Shown piece after piece: positions 20,251-32,573 of a DNA stretch of 64,000 bases. Position 1 is the stretch's first letter. Each line of letters starts with the position of its first letter. The stretch is from Capra hircus. Its lineage: Eukaryota; Chordata; Mammalia; Artiodactyla; Bovidae. Made by a program: the position numbers and the translations under genes. The DNA lies in the NCBI RefSeq assembly GCF_001704415.2, contig NC_030836.1:22790001-22854000 (forward strand). The letters run 5' to 3'. The notes below the pieces were generated by a model. The model was not told the DNA's origin and searched no databases. It was given only the letters and a program-made list of their open reading frames with translations.

Positions 20251-22436
20251 CCACTTCCCATGTCACTAAGTACTTCTCCTAACAATTTGAAGCGTTTTGT
20301 TCTCCAAAATAATTAGTGAGCTGTGAGCTGTTTCTATGTTTCAGAAGCGATTGTTATCAATTATGGAATTATTAACAACGCTTCCCATCTGCCTCTAGTT
20401 TCCAGCTAAGAATGTTAATTAAAGCACAAATCCATCCAAGAATTTGGAAAATTTATGACTGAGGATGTTTACCAATGAGTCTGGTAAAAAATGCCCAGCA
20501 TGTGTTCAGTAAATAATACAGATATTGATTTCACATCTCTCTAGATGTCGATAATTCTTCCTTTAGAAAATTATATTACCTCAGTGACAATGTGAGGGGG
20601 CTGTGGGTGTTACCCTCTCCAAATGATTCGTCTAGTTCACCCATTTGCCTCAAGACTAACACATATATCACCTTTTTATATGCATCCTGCTGACACGTAA
20701 ACTATAGAAGAGAGGCTCTCACGAAATGGTGTGAGCAGAGAAAGAGAACTCGGGCTAGCAGCAGAACCTGAGGCGTTAGGCTTTTAGCAACCAAGGTCTA
20801 CCTCTATGTCACTGAAGGCTAAGGCCCTGGAGAAAATGGCCAAGTTTATCCCCAGCCATGTAAAAAGAGCTCTATTAAGGGTAGTTTCATCCAAGCTGCT
20901 CCATATTACCTAATTCTTTGAGGAAAAAAATAAACAAATAAAATATTCCCCAGCTACCTCAAACCAACAAACGATTCCTCTAGGGATGGAGCAGTTTAAA
21001 GAGAAGCGAATCATTTCCAACAGCCAAACAGAATTATCTTTAAGAACTATTATGAAAACTTGGCCACATCTTGCTAGTTGAGTATGGAGCAAAGACTACC
21101 AGTGTTGATCACTGTTAGCTCCCCAGTCTAGCCAGGCTTCAGCTGGCCCAGTCTTAGAGCCCTCAGCACAGTCAGTGGCAGCCACTCCATGCCTGCCGGC
21201 CTCAGCCTGAGGTAGAACATCAGCCTCCCCAGTGAACAAACCGCTACATGACTCGCGTCCACACATCAGCTTGTACTTCTCCCGTCATGTTCTTTCATGC
21301 ATTTGCGGCCTTCTTTACAAACGCTTTCCAATGTGGTCCTGGAAACCCCATTCCATGACATCCTCAGCCCTTCCCAGAATCCCTCCACCTCCTGGTGTAA
21401 ACCATACATTTCACATTCAGTCTTCTGTCAACAAAGTGAGAATGAGTTGACAGTCAGCATTCCTTGTGCATCAGCCGATGTCCTAAGTCTGACTACAGCT
21501 TTCTCTTCAAGAAGACCCCTCTCCCGGTACCCCTGCACCCCAATGCTGTAAAGGCCAGGTTCCCTCTCATAGCATTCTCTGTCGACTCTGCGTCTTTATT
21601 TCACTGACCCTCGGCACATTCCTTTCATCCTCTGAGCCTCATGTCGTTCCACTTTCCCACCTCTGCTCTATCGCACATTTCTAGCATCTTCTGGTCATTC
21701 CATTTTGTCTGCTAAGCACTTCAGAACATGGCTCCCACTCTCTCTCCACTGCTGATTCTACCATCACAGAGATGATATAAGCACTCATTTTTTCACATAA
21801 TTTTGGGCAACTCTTCTAATCACTTAACCATAAAACTTCGAAGTCCTCAGCCTTCTTGATGCCAACAAATTGTATCAACTTTCCATTTCTGCCCTTTTCT
21901 CAATCTCCCAGATCCCCCTCAAATACTGCATTCCCTCCCACCACCCTTCTCTTTTAACCTCTTTGTTCACCTCCTTCTAAAAACCTTGTATTCATTATTA
22001 AGCTTAGATCCCACATCCACCCTCCTCTATTGTCAACGTCCTCAAATTCTCTTCTTTCATCGAATATCCCTAGTAGACTAGAACTTGCGATTAATTCAAC
22101 TTTCCTTTCATCTCCCACACCAACATATGCAACTGCATTTGAAGAAAGCAATATATAATTTTGTAAACTGGTAGCTCTCCAAATCAGAGATCTTAGGACC
22201 TTGGGTACCATTCCTCCATTTTTTTTTCTTGTCTCTGGTTAGCTCCCTTCAGTTTGCCCACAGTGACTATTACTTAAGTTTTAAGTCTCTCTGTATCAAG
22301 GTTGTCCCACTCTCCTCTCAGCAGAAGGCTCTGAACTGGACTGTGCAGACAAATGGAACTGGGTATGGAGCTTGGCTCTGCCATTTCCTAGTGCATATAA
22401 CTTCTAACCTTTTCCATGCTTTGGTCTACTTATCTT
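20251..22436. other. 2.2-kb stretch without recognised repeat or gene
   Basis: Longest stretch without a recognised mobile element. The plus strand is pyrimidine-rich from about 21230 to 22260. Short frames on both strands (for example 21232-21551 plus, 21954-22211 minus) overlap each other and lack domains, splice-flanked exon structure or CpG clustering. Single-copy DNA or very old repeats are both possible. Confidence 0.45.
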
Positions 22437-22745
22437 TGGCTTCCCTCATAGCTCAGTTGGTAAAGAATCCACCAGCAATGCCAGAGACTCCGGTTCAATT
22501 CCTGGGTCAGGAAGTTCCCCTGTAAAGGGGATAGCTTCCCACTCCAGTATTACTGAGCTTCCCTTGTGGCTCAGCTGGTAAAGAATCCATCTGCAATGTG
22601 GGAGACCTGGGTTTGGTCCCTGGGTTGGGAAGATCCCCTGGAGAAGGGAAAGGCTATCCACTTCAGTATTCTGGCCTGGAGAATTCCACGGACTGTATAG
22701 CCCATGGGATCTCAAAGAGCCGGACATGAATGAGTGACTTTCACT
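22437..22745 (+). mobile_element. Tandem Bov-tA SINEs (partial plus full)
   Basis: A truncated monomer (22437 to about 22553, GGCTTCCCTCATAGCTCAG to CCAGTATTACTG) is followed directly by a full one (about 22555-22745, ending GAATGAGTGACTTTCAC). Such head-to-tail arrangement fits a Bov-tA dimer or insertion of one SINE at the tail of another. Confidence 0.88.
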
Positions 22746-22752
22746 TTCACTG
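22736..22752 (-). promoter_or_regulatory. ISRE-like motif at SINE end
   Basis: On the minus strand reads CAGTGAAAGTGAAAGTC, containing GAAAGTGAAA, a match to the IRF core. It lies at the SINE 3' end. Function is not shown. Confidence 0.45.
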
Positions 22753-23179
22753 TGATATTAAAAACATATAACACAAAAGATGACACAAAATTTGCCCTCA
22801 AAATATGTTACTGATATTGTGGAGTTATGATGATGAAGAACTTGCTCTTATTTATTTAAACAATACAAAAATACTTTAATTCCCTTCCCCACATCTACAA
22901 ATATCCTTCTATTTCTTCAAGTTAGAGGCATCTCCAAGACAGAGGCGTCTCTCTACCTAAACAGAGAAGCATCTCTCTGTTGGGACCTCGTCTCCTTGAA
23001 TTTATGCTGAGCATTGCTCAACTTTCTAGCTTTTTCTATTCATTTATACAGTTTTCCTTTTATAATGTTTCTATTTTCAACATTATATTACATTCTATAT
23101 TCAGTTTTTTAAAAATTTCTCATTTTTCACTAGACAGTGTATTGCATGGACATTTCCCTTAACAATTTTAAAGTCTTTG
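22753..23179. other. No gene or recognised repeat
   Basis: AT-rich. The right end probably grades into the ancient L1 3' UTR. Confidence 0.4.
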
Positions 23180-23560
23180 AAAATAAAATTTTCAACGGTT
23201 GTATAATACTCTATGAATACACTGTAGTTTATATACCTATGCCTTCTTTGTTGAGAATAAGATTGTTTTCATTTTTTCTTTATTATAAATGATGCTGTGA
23301 TTATTATTCTTGTGCACAAATCTTTATCTGCATCTCTGATTCTATTCACAGGGTAGAATTCTATGAACAGACTTATGGGGTCAAAAACTGTATTTTAAGG
23401 CTCTTTACACACATTATTGAATTGCTTTTCAAAAAGATTATACCAATTTATATCCCCACCAATTTATACCCCATTGATATAAGTTATACCAATTTATACC
23501 TATGAAGGAGATGGTCTCATCATATCCATGTTATTGTTAAGATTATTTCCTGCTAAATTT
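23180..23560 (-). mobile_element. Ancient L1M 3' fragment
   Basis: Reverse complement of the old mammalian L1 ORF2 end: TTGTATAATACTCTATGAA, a GGGTAGAATTCTATGAACAG block and AAGATTATACCAATTTA. A local duplication of ACCAATTTATA-type units lies at 23451-23500. Confidence 0.65.
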
Positions 23561-24530
23561 TCAGTCTCTCCTTTTCTACTAGTTCTTACAACAAAGGTTA
23601 AAAATATATTTAAGTGTTTTATGTCCTAGAAATAATAATAATTTTCTACCCAGCACCTCTCTTTGGATAACCATCTTCTTCCCTTTGCAGCTAGGATTCC
23701 TGGCGAGTAATTAGTCTTCAGCCTTGGTCTCTATCACCTAATCTTCTTTCTGTCATCTTAATTGGGCCTTTGCTTCTCCACTTAGCAAACGTTACCAATG
23801 ATGCCCTAATTCAGTCTAGCAGAGTGTTCTTGTCATTTATCGTATATTAAATTTAAGCACCCAACACTTAAATTTTTTCTAGGAATTCTAAATTCCCTTG
23901 CTTCTGAGACATAATTTTCCTTTTTCCTCATTTCTTCTTAACCATTATTTCCAAGGGCTGCTTTGTTTTGGACAACAACCTATAGTTGATAAACTCCCGA
24001 GCTTTACCTTTAGTTCAACAAATTCTATAAGCCAGAGCAAGAGTGTTATATTAACACTATTTTATTTCTTTAAGTAAATATCTTTGGGAACATAAAACCT
24101 AAAAGTCTGAAATTAAGTTCATTCCATCTCCACCCAAGCCTCCCAGTCTTGCATTAATTGTTTTGGGGAAGTGTAGCATTATCCATGCCTATGTTTAAAA
24201 TAGAAATCTGGAAGTAATAAATTAACCTCACTGTTCACTGTCTACTAAGTAGTCAATACAATCTTACAAAATAATGTTCAATCCTATAAAACTAACTCTT
24301 GCCTACCCTTAAGTATTTTGTCTAATTACACTCAGTTCCATTCATCTGGGTTCTCACATTTCGTTTCTTGCAGATTATAGAGCACAACAATACGATTCAT
24401 GCCTCTTAAGATGCTTCCGCCCATAACGTTTCACCTAAGTGAATGACACATCACACTAACTTACCCAACAAAGAATTATTAAATTTTTGAAATCAGCACA
24501 CTGGAAGGTTCCTTAATCTAGACTTCCTGA
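23561..24530. other. No gene or recognised repeat
   Basis: AT-rich sequence with no recognised element. Confidence 0.45.
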
Positions 24531-24540
24531 TTGCTCAGCT

Positions 24541-24677
24541 GCTGCCGCTGCTGCTGCTAAGTCGCTTCAGTCGTGTCTGACTCTGTGCGACCCCATAGAC
24601 GGCAGCCCACCAGGCTCCACCATCCATGGGATTCTCCAGGCAAGAACACTGGAGTGCATTGCCATTTCCTTCTCTGC
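24541..24677 (-). mobile_element. BOV-A2/Bov-A monomer SINE, probable TSD
   Basis: Minus-strand monomer, AAGTCGCTTCAGTCGTGTC to CATTTCCTTCTC, with an impure CTG/CCG tail at the left. Flanks TTGCTCAGCT (24531-24540) and TTGCTCGGCT (24678-24687) differ at one base. Confidence 0.9.
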
Positions 24678-24687
24678 TTGCTCGGCT

Positions 24688-25229
24688 AGAAAGACCTTTT
24701 CTTTCCCTGTGGTTGAAATTCAATACTTGCCTATCTCTTCCTATATAGTTCTAAAGTAGTTTCCTCTATTTATTTATTTGTAAATTTTTTGCTAAATTGT
24801 CAGCTCCTTAAGGGATATACTATTTCTATCTGTCTTTGTAATCCTAGTTTGAGAAATTTATCAAGAGTTTACAGAATTTATCCTGGCCTTCTAAAGTCAA
24901 TATATCAGGTTAAAAGTAATTCTATTTCTGGTCTCACAATTTTATGAAAAATGTGTGCATTTCTTCCTCTGCACCACCCATATATTTCTGATGAAATTTC
25001 CCCATGCTTCTTTTGTGTCCTTGATAGCACCTTTTAAATATTTCTTTCACAAATCCTGTATTATTTGAGAGCATTCTTTTCATTTATACAGTTATGTTGC
25101 TTCTTGAAAACAGATTCATATTGTTATTCATCTTTTTGTTTCTATAAACCTTAGTTTAATAAATTCCCAATAATTATTTGTTTATAAATTTGAATGTCTG
25201 AATTGACAATGCAAGATCGATATGAAAAA
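24688..25229. other. No gene; possible L2-like traces
   Basis: GTCAGCTCCTTAAGGGATA (about 24799-24817) followed by CTGTCTTTGTAATCC resembles the sense L2 3' end but is too short to be firm. The remainder is AT-rich. Confidence 0.35.
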
Positions 25230-26384
25230 ATAAAAAAAAAAAAAATCTACTGAGAGAATACTTTCACTCTACCCCTCCCAAAGAAATTCACTCCTACATG
25301 CTAATCAACTGGGAAACTGAAAAAGAAAAATTACAAGATTACTCTTTCAGACTATGGTGAACAGGCAGTGAAGGGCACTGATCCCTAAAAGATGAGCAAA
25401 AAGGAATTCAGTCATGTAGTTTCCCCTAGTATACTGCCAGTATTCAGGCAACAGTATAGAGAGAGAGCACTGGAAGCAAGAGACTAGACATTGCAGACAA
25501 TAAATCAGTAAAACTGAAGACACGGCCGTAGAATCTATCCACAATGAAGCAAAGAGAAAAACTGAACCGAGTCTGAGGGACCTGTAGGACATCAAGCAGT
25601 CTAACACACAAATAACTGGAGCCCTAGGACAAAAAGAGATTAAAGGGGTTTAAAAATAACTTATTTGAAGGAACAATGGCTACATTATGGCCAAAATTTT
25701 TTCAAAGTTGATAAAATCATAATATTACATATTTAAGAAATTTAAAAAAAAACAGCATAAAGAAAACCCCACCCAGGCAAATATTAATCAAATGGATAAA
25801 AATTAGGAACAAAAACATGTTTTAAAACCATCAGAATAAAAATACCTTCTATAAAAGGTAGTAATGATAAGAATGATCACCTATTTCTTTTCAAGCAACA
25901 TTCAAATCAGAAAGACAGTTGCTTAAAGTATTGAAAGGAAAAACTGTCAACCTCTAATTCTGCATTAAGTGAAGATACCTTTTAATAATCAAGGTGTAAA
26001 AAGGCATTTTCATGCAAACAAAAGCTGAATCAATCTCCAGCCAACTTACAGTACACTGAATGCTTAAGGAAATTCTTCACACTGAAGGAATTTGAATGAA
26101 AAAAATAAAGATTAAGGAGCTGTGGAAGAGCTAAACAAATAAGTAAATATAAAAGACATCTTTTCTCATTTCTACCTCCAAAAAGATTAGTTGGCCTTAA
26201 AGGCCTAATATTTATATATTTTGAAGTTTATAATATATGGAGAAATCAAATATATGACAAAAATAGCACAGAGGCTAGAAAGGGGAAAAACAGAAATTTG
26301 CTGTTGTAAAAACAAACAAACAAAAAAAAACCTGTGATAAAGTGCTTGCACTATATGTGGGACAATTCAGTATTATTTGAAGGT

Positions 26385-26526
26385 ACTAAAGTGACTTAGC
26401 AGCAGCAGCAGCAGACTATGATACTGCAGATAGGAATGGATATCCACTCCAGCATGCCTGCATGGAGGATCCCGTTGTATAGCTCATAGGGTTGCAAAGA
26501 ACTGGACACAACTGAATGACTAAACA
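26385..26526 (+). mobile_element. Diverged Bov-A SINE inside ancient L1M
   Basis: Starts with GTGACTTAGCAGCAGCAG, the 3' tail of a BOV-A2 unit, then a 3' monomer part ending GGACACAACTGAATGAC. The L1M text reads continuously across it (TTTGAAGGTA, then TAGACTCTGATAAG). Confidence 0.8.
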
Positions 26527-26719
26527 TAGACTCTGATAAGTTAAAGATGTATATTGTAAACCCTGAAGCAACATCTGAAAAATAAAACAAAGAGTTACGG
26601 CTAATAAGTTAATAGTGAAGATAAAATGGAATCATAAAAAGAATCTTAATGAAGGTGGGAAAAGAGGGCAGATAAAGAATACAAGGTATAAATAAAATAT
26701 GAAGAACAATACAGTAGGT

Positions 26720-27342
26720 TAAAACCCTGCCATAAAACAATTACATTAAGTACAAATGGCCTAACCATTTCAACTAAAAGGCAGAAATTGTGAGACTGGA
26801 TAAAAAAGCAATTCCCAATCATATGCCATCAAAGTATGTAGTTGAAATGTAACAACAAAGACATGGAAAAACTTACCATGCCTATAATAATTAAGAGAAA
26901 ACTAGAGTAACTATAGTAATATCAGAGAAAGTAGACTTTGGAAGCTGTAAAATTAGATACCGATCAAATTTGAACAATCAACCTGCTCTAATGTCATTTA
27001 CAAAATTTTCCACACAAAATTCTCTTGAAAAGCACAAGGAACATTTAATAAGTTTGACTATATTCTGGATTCTTAAACAATTCTTAAGAAACTAAAAAGA
27101 CAAATCATATAGAGAGTGTTACATTCTAAAATTAGAATTAAAACATAAGTAAATAATAGAAATATATTTGAAATATTTCTCAAATTCTCAGAAATTAAGC
27201 ACACATGCTTCCATGGATCAGAAGGAAAGGCACAAGTAAAATTATACTGTATTTTGAATTAAATGAAAATGAAAACAGAAAATATGAAAATGTGTGGGAT
27301 GCTGTTAAAGCAGGGATTAAAGGGAAATTTAGAGCATCAAAT

Positions 27343-27375
<33 letters not shown>

Positions 27376-27700
27376 TATATGATTTCAAACCAGTGACCTA
27401 AACTTCTACCCTAAGAAGCTTTGAAAAAAGCAAATCATACTCAGAGTAAACAAAAAGAAGAAAATACTAAAGATAAGAGAAACAATCATTAATACAGGAA
27501 ATGGATAAGCAATAGAGGAAAAGCAACAAATTCAAAGTCTGATTCTTTGAAAAGGATGATACTATGAATAAACCTCTGGGCAGAACTATGAACAGAAAGA
27601 AAGACCACAGAAATTAAAACTATGGATTTTAGAGATATCAAATTGATAAAAAAAAATATTATAAATAACTATAAATTAAACAATTTAGATCAACCAACTA
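26720..27700 (+). pseudogene. Ancient L1 ORF2 N-terminal remnant
   Basis: Decayed endonuclease-to-linker region. The clearest stretch is 27205-27396, with residues ELNENENRKYENVWDA and KGKFRASN, typical of L1 ORF2 after the endonuclease domain. Stops and deletions break all frames, and an (AT)12 run sits at 27357-27380. Confidence 0.65.
27357..27380. repeat. (AT)12 microsatellite
   Basis: Uninterrupted AT dinucleotides within the ancient L1 remnant, in a longer TA-rich stretch from 27340. Confidence 0.9.
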
Positions 27701-27720
27701 CCAAAGCCATTCAAGGAAAA

Positions 27721-28524
27721 AAATAACAACAACAACAAAAAAAACAGATGATTTCCACTTTGGGCTAAAAGTGAGAATAGGGGCTAATTTCATCCACCTG
27801 ATACAACCAAAACACCCAGGCAAAATATATGAACTATTTTTAAGATATTAGACATCAGGTAATGAATGATAATGAATATCCCGTGCTCTGATCTTTTCAT
27901 CTTTCCTCAGACCTGTTATGAAGAGCAAATAAGGTTTTACATGTGAAAATTTCTAGCATAACAACAGAAACATTAATAAATGTTTCCTTCTTCCCCTCTC
28001 CCATTTTTCCTTCCTGGAAACAATTCACATCTCCATGTCAAAGTAAAGTGTTAACTGTGAAAGTTTTCCCCAAATACTTTAGGTCCATAACATATTCTGA
28101 TGGAAATCGAATATCATTTTAGACAATGCTGCCCACACAAACACAGACACACATGAGTACACACACACACACACACACACACACTACAAGGCATTAACTA
28201 AGGAACTTCTTAAAAGGACTTTATTTCTTTTAGGGGAGAAAAAGCAGTCTCTCTAAAGTCTTTGTCATCTCTAAACATTTTAGCACCTGTCAGGCTGAAT
28301 TAAAATATCTATCATTCTCTCTCAGTCCACCAAATATAATTTAATGTGAATTCCTGATCCTATTTCCCCAGAATCTTTTATTATTACATTTCTTTCTGGG
28401 GACTGAACATAAATGGAACTACCAAGTCGAGAGTCTAAATGCAGCCTCTGAAGAATAACCTGTTTATAATCTGGCTCACAGTTCTTTTATGATAATCAAT
28501 ATATTTAGATACCTCTCTTCAGGA
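27721..28524. other. No gene; MIR-like trace and (AC)13
   Basis: Contains a possible sense MIR 3' end at about 27890-27990 (GAGCAAATAAGGTTTTACA, then ACATTAATAAATGTTTCC) and an AC microsatellite. Otherwise no recognised element. Confidence 0.45.
28159..28184. repeat. (AC)13 microsatellite
   Basis: Thirteen uninterrupted AC units, preceded by impure CA-rich sequence from 28133. Confidence 0.95.
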
Positions 28525-28715
28525 AAAACTTAGGCTTTGCAGTCATAAAATACTGAGGCTAGATCCCAGTTCTAACACTTAGGAGTTTTCCAAAGTTCCC
28601 AAACCAACGTCAATCTTTATTTCATAATCAGTAAAATGATTTATCATCCTTGTTATGTTGTTCAAGGAATTAAATCAAAAGATACTAATGAAATGTTTTG
28701 CACAGCGCATGACAA
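28525..28715 (+). repeat. MIR SINE
   Basis: TTAGGCTTTGCAGTCATAAA, CAATCTTTATTTCATAATCAG and a GTTCAAGGAATTAAATCAAA block follow the sense MIR order. Confidence 0.65.
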
Positions 28716-28849
28716 AAAACCTCTCTTCTGTTCATTCCCCAACATTCGTTTCTAAAAATATATGTTTTTATTTAATAAAATGTATGCATTCAAGTAAGCA
28801 GTCTATTCTAAATTAAAAATCAGGGACTATCATTCTAACATGAAACCAA

Positions 28850-28875
28850 GAAAAGTGAAAGAAAGTGAAAGTGAA
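28850..28875 (+). promoter_or_regulatory. ISRE-like GAAA array at SINE end
   Basis: GAAAAGTGAAAGAAAGTGAA and onward: four GAAA boxes, including GAAAGTGAAA. It partly overlaps the TSD, so flank and SINE tail create it jointly. Function is inferred only. Confidence 0.45.
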
Positions 28876-29067
28876 GTCGCTCAGTCCTGTCCGACTCTTT
28901 GCGACCCCATGGACTGCAGCCCACCAGGCTCCTCCGTCCATGGGATTTTCCAGGCAAGCGTTCTGGAGTGGGGTGCCATTTCCTTCTCCAGGGGATCTTC
29001 CCAACCCAGGGATTGAACCCGGGTCTCCTGCACTGCAGGCAGACGCTTTACTCTCTGAGCCACCAGG
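28854..29067 (-). mobile_element. Bov-tA SINE with 12-bp TSD
   Basis: Complete minus-strand SINE, GTCGCTCAGTCCTGTCCGAC to TGAGCCACCAGG. The reverse B box lies in GGGATTGAACCCGGG. Exact TSD GAAACCAAGAAA at 28842-28853 and 29068-29079. Confidence 0.95.
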
Positions 29068-29079
29068 GAAACCAAGAAA

Positions 29080-29914
29080 GGAACTCTTCAAATATCTTCT
29101 AAGCAATAGCAGATTTGGAATTGACTCTCATTGTGTGCAGTCCCACCCTTCCTTTATGACATATTTTGCTTTCTTCCAGGTAAGTTAGTCAGAATATAGC
29201 CGTTCTTCCGACTCATCATGGAGACTTGAACGTAATGGTGTTTCAGGATGGAATTTTTGTGCCTTCAGTGACTTTGTAACATTTTCTGTTTTTCAGTCGT
29301 AATTTCAAAGTTGTTAAGGTTTCCAACACACAAATGCATCATTTCTAATTTTTATCCAGATTTCAATTAGCATCATCATATGACAGGCCAATTATATCAG
29401 CTTCTCCCTTAATAGCATAAATCATATTTTTGTTCATAGTTGTAAATATCAATGTTCAAACAGTGATACATTTAAAAAAATACACTATAGCAGACAGAGC
29501 CTGGGAGACTTTTCTTCTAAATTATCTCTTGTGTTGTTTGTTTTCTTCTTCTTTAAAGCTATGTAGAACATTCATTGGCAATCCCTTAGATTTATCCCTC
29601 AGGTTGACCACAGTGAAATTATAATGAAAAAGAGAAAGACACAGATGGTTCACTTTTTTTTTTTTAGCTATTCTATCAAATCAAAGGAGTCTTTATATTT
29701 TTGGATGAATATTTATTTTATTTTTTAAATTAAATGGACAATAATAAAATGACAATAAATTTCCACTTTTTCTGACCTCCCAGAAGTACATCATAGAGGT
29801 ATCATAATTATCCATTTTCATCAGTGTTAATAGATCACCAGCAAAGCAAACTGGAGATGTATTTTGATAGCTTTTAAAAATGATGAAATCATTTTGAAAA
29901 AGAAAAAAGATAGA
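29080..29914. other. No gene or recognised repeat
   Basis: AT-rich; a T run at about 29655-29666. No element recognised. Confidence 0.45.
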
Positions 29915-30975
29915 GGGTTAACTGTACCTTGTTCCAAGGCTTATTGTCAAGTTACAATGATAAATTCATGTAGTGTTGGTTTAAAGATAGACAAATAAAT
30001 CAATGGAAAACAACAGAGTCCAGAAATAGACTCACTCACATATGACACTTTTACATGGACTACTAATTTTTGACAAGGGTGCAGAAACAATTCAGACAGA
30101 AAGGTAAGTCATTTCAACAAATGATGATAGAGCAATGAATATACATAATTAACTAAGAGAAAAATAAAACTTTGATTCATACTTTTGCTCATTTAAAAAA
30201 TTCAAAAAGTAGAATAAATCTAAATATAACAATTAAAATATTAAAATTTCTAGGGGAAAAAATGGAGAAAATTTTCGTGACAGTGGGTTATCCAAAGATT
30301 TTTTAGATTTAACATCCAAAGCACAATCTATAAGCGAACAAATGGGACTCCATCAAAATTAAAGATGCTTTCTCTTCAAAGAAACTGTTAAGAGATTAAA
30401 AATACAGTCCACAGCATGGGAGAAAATAATTGCAAAGCATCTATCAGATAAAGGAATTTTATCCAAATGTATACACAAGACCTCTCAAAAGTCAATAAAG
30501 AGAAAACAGCCCAATTTTAACAGTGTTTAGAAAAGTGGAACAGAAACTTCACATAGGAGAATATGATGTCAAATGAGTACATGGAAGGATGTCAAACACT
30601 ATTTTGCTAATGACAGAAAAATGCAAATGATAGCCACAAAAAATATATATATAAGATACCATTAGACACCCGAAATGACAATTCTGGAGTAAAAAAATAC
30701 TGGGAAAAGAAAAAGAGGACACATTGTATGATTCCACTGATATAAAACTCTAAAATACAAACAAATATATACTCAGAGAATCACTTCAGTGGTTTTTCAT
30801 TGGAGAGGAGGTAGAGACGAGAAGGAGAGTAAATTACAAAGACAGATGAGGACACTTTATAATGATCGCTATTTTCACTAAAACATCTATATAAAAACTT
30901 ATCAAATTGTATACTTTAAAAAGTAGCTGTTTTTTCCTATGGCAATTAGACCACAACAATGTGTTAAAAAATAAA
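29915..30975 (+). mobile_element. Ancient L1M 3' portion
   Basis: Sense ORF2 C-terminal region (GACAAGGGTGCAGAAACAATT near 30074, CAAATGGGACTCCATCAAAA near 30339, CATGGGAGAAAATAATTGCA near 30415), then a deletion near 30720 and the 3' UTR (GTTTTTCATTGGAGAGGAGG, ATCAAATTGTATACTTTAAA). No frame survives beyond about 60 codons. Confidence 0.75.
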
Positions 30976-31221
30976 ATATATATACATGTATATGTATATG
31001 TAGGCATTTGGGTGAACTTAATATTATGCAAAAAAATAATTATAAATAAGTTATAATGACATGTGAAAATTATTAAGATGATCTTAAGAAATACTAGTAA
31101 GTTGAAAATAGTAAAGAGACATGAACATGAACAAAATGCAAAAAAAACACAACATAATAACAGTAGCATTAAATTTTCTAAGATCAATAAGATATATTAT
31201 TTTATGATCAGGAAAAACTGT

Positions 31222-31734
31222 GTTCTTGATTGTTTGTTTTGGTAGTATTATTTTTTTTAATTGTGGGATAATTGCTTTACAATGCTGTGTTAGTTTCTGC
31301 TGTATGACAACATGAATCAACTGTAAATATATATCCCTGCCCTCTTGCGCCTCTCTCCCACCCATGCCCCGATCGCACCCCTCTAGGTCATCACAGAGCG
31401 TGAAGCCAAGCACCTGTGTTATAGAGCAGCTTCCCTCTGGCTATCTTTTTGATACACAGCACTGCGTATGTGTCAATGCTACTCTCTCAATTTATCCCTC
31501 TCTCTCCCTCTCACGCTGTGTCCACAAGTCCGTTTTTTTACATCAGTGTCTCTATTCCTGCTCTGCAAAGAGATGATTCATCATCATTTCTCCAGATGCC
31601 ATATATCATTAATATAAAATATTTATTTTTCTCTCTCTGACTTAACTTCACTCTGTATGACAGATTCTAGGTTCATCCACCTCACTAAACACAGATTTCA
31701 ATTTTGTTCCTTTTTATGGCTGAGTCGTATTCCA
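31222..31734 (-). mobile_element. Artiodactyl L1 3' end, probable 13-bp TSD
   Basis: Minus-strand L1 3' UTR and last part of ORF2: GCTTTACAATGCTGTGTTAG, TAGGTCATCACAGAGCG, TTTTTATGGCTGAGTCGTATT. Flanks CAGGAAAAACTGT (31209-31221) and CAGGACAAACTGT (31735-31747) differ at one base. The tail side (31222-31254) is a degraded poly(T). Confidence 0.75.
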
Positions 31735-31747
31735 CAGGACAAACTGT

Positions 31748-32573
31748 TTTTAGTGTAAATTTCAATTGTAATATTATCAAACACTCAAAATAACAATCCT
31801 ATTCAAAATGATATGGTGTCAGAATGGGAATTCTATTACTTAGTTGGAGGGAAAATCAATAAGTATAAATTGCAAAAAGAAAATTTCGACTTTTGGTGAT
31901 AAATTTCTAAATGCATACATAACCAGAGAACCATTTCACTTCCAGGACTTTTATCTGAGAATCAAATCTACCAGTTTGCAGAGATGAAACACATAGATGA
32001 TCACAGCAGATCCCAAGCCAGTAAACCAGCAGTTTCACCTTTGTTGTTTACTGGTAAGAAACTGCTTATGGTGATGGCAATGTAGGTCTCTTGTTTAAAA
32101 AATATATTCTGCTAAGGAAAAAAAGTTTAAAAATCTCAACAGCATGATTTCACTTTCATCTTACAGTGTGATGTCAGTTTATATGCCTTGAGTGAGTGCT
32201 GTTTTGTGGTGGTGTGTACATGTATGCTCAGAGAGAAAATGTCAATAATTATACAAGCACAATGTTAACTTGAGTGCTCTCTGGCTGGAGGAACAAAAGG
32301 GATCATTCTCCCTTTTAAACTTCATATCATCTCTGTGTTCTACAATGAAACTGCAGCACATTTTTAATCAGAAAAGAAAATAAATGGTTTTCCTTTTAAA
32401 TGAAATAAAAACAAAAAATAATTTCCGTTTTGAAGAAAATAAAAAAAGAGACAAAAGATGCTTCCAAGTTTCATGAATATCATGTCCTGCTTCTTACTAG
32501 GAGCTCTCTATCTAAACAACTGCACTCATTCAATAATATAAATATTGAAAATTATTCATTAAGCATTTACATC
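31748..32573. other. No gene; possible ancient repeat at the right
   Basis: Bases about 32150-32390 resemble a mammalian interspersed repeat I cannot name (a TCTCCCTTTTAAACTTCAT block, then TTCTACAATGAAACTG). No frame of interest. Confidence 0.35.

Larger units (their letters stand above)
25230..27720 (+). mobile_element. Ancient L1M internal region, interrupted by a SINE
   Basis: Sense L1M-type sequence with internal losses. Recognisable stretches: GTCAACCTCTAATTCTGCA near 25950, a GAAATTCTTCACACTGAAG block near 26070, GTTAAAGATGTATATTGTA near 26540, and the ORF2 endonuclease region from about 26720. The left boundary is uncertain (an A run lies at 25228-25244). A Bov SINE at 26385-26526 splits it. 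Confidence 0.65.
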
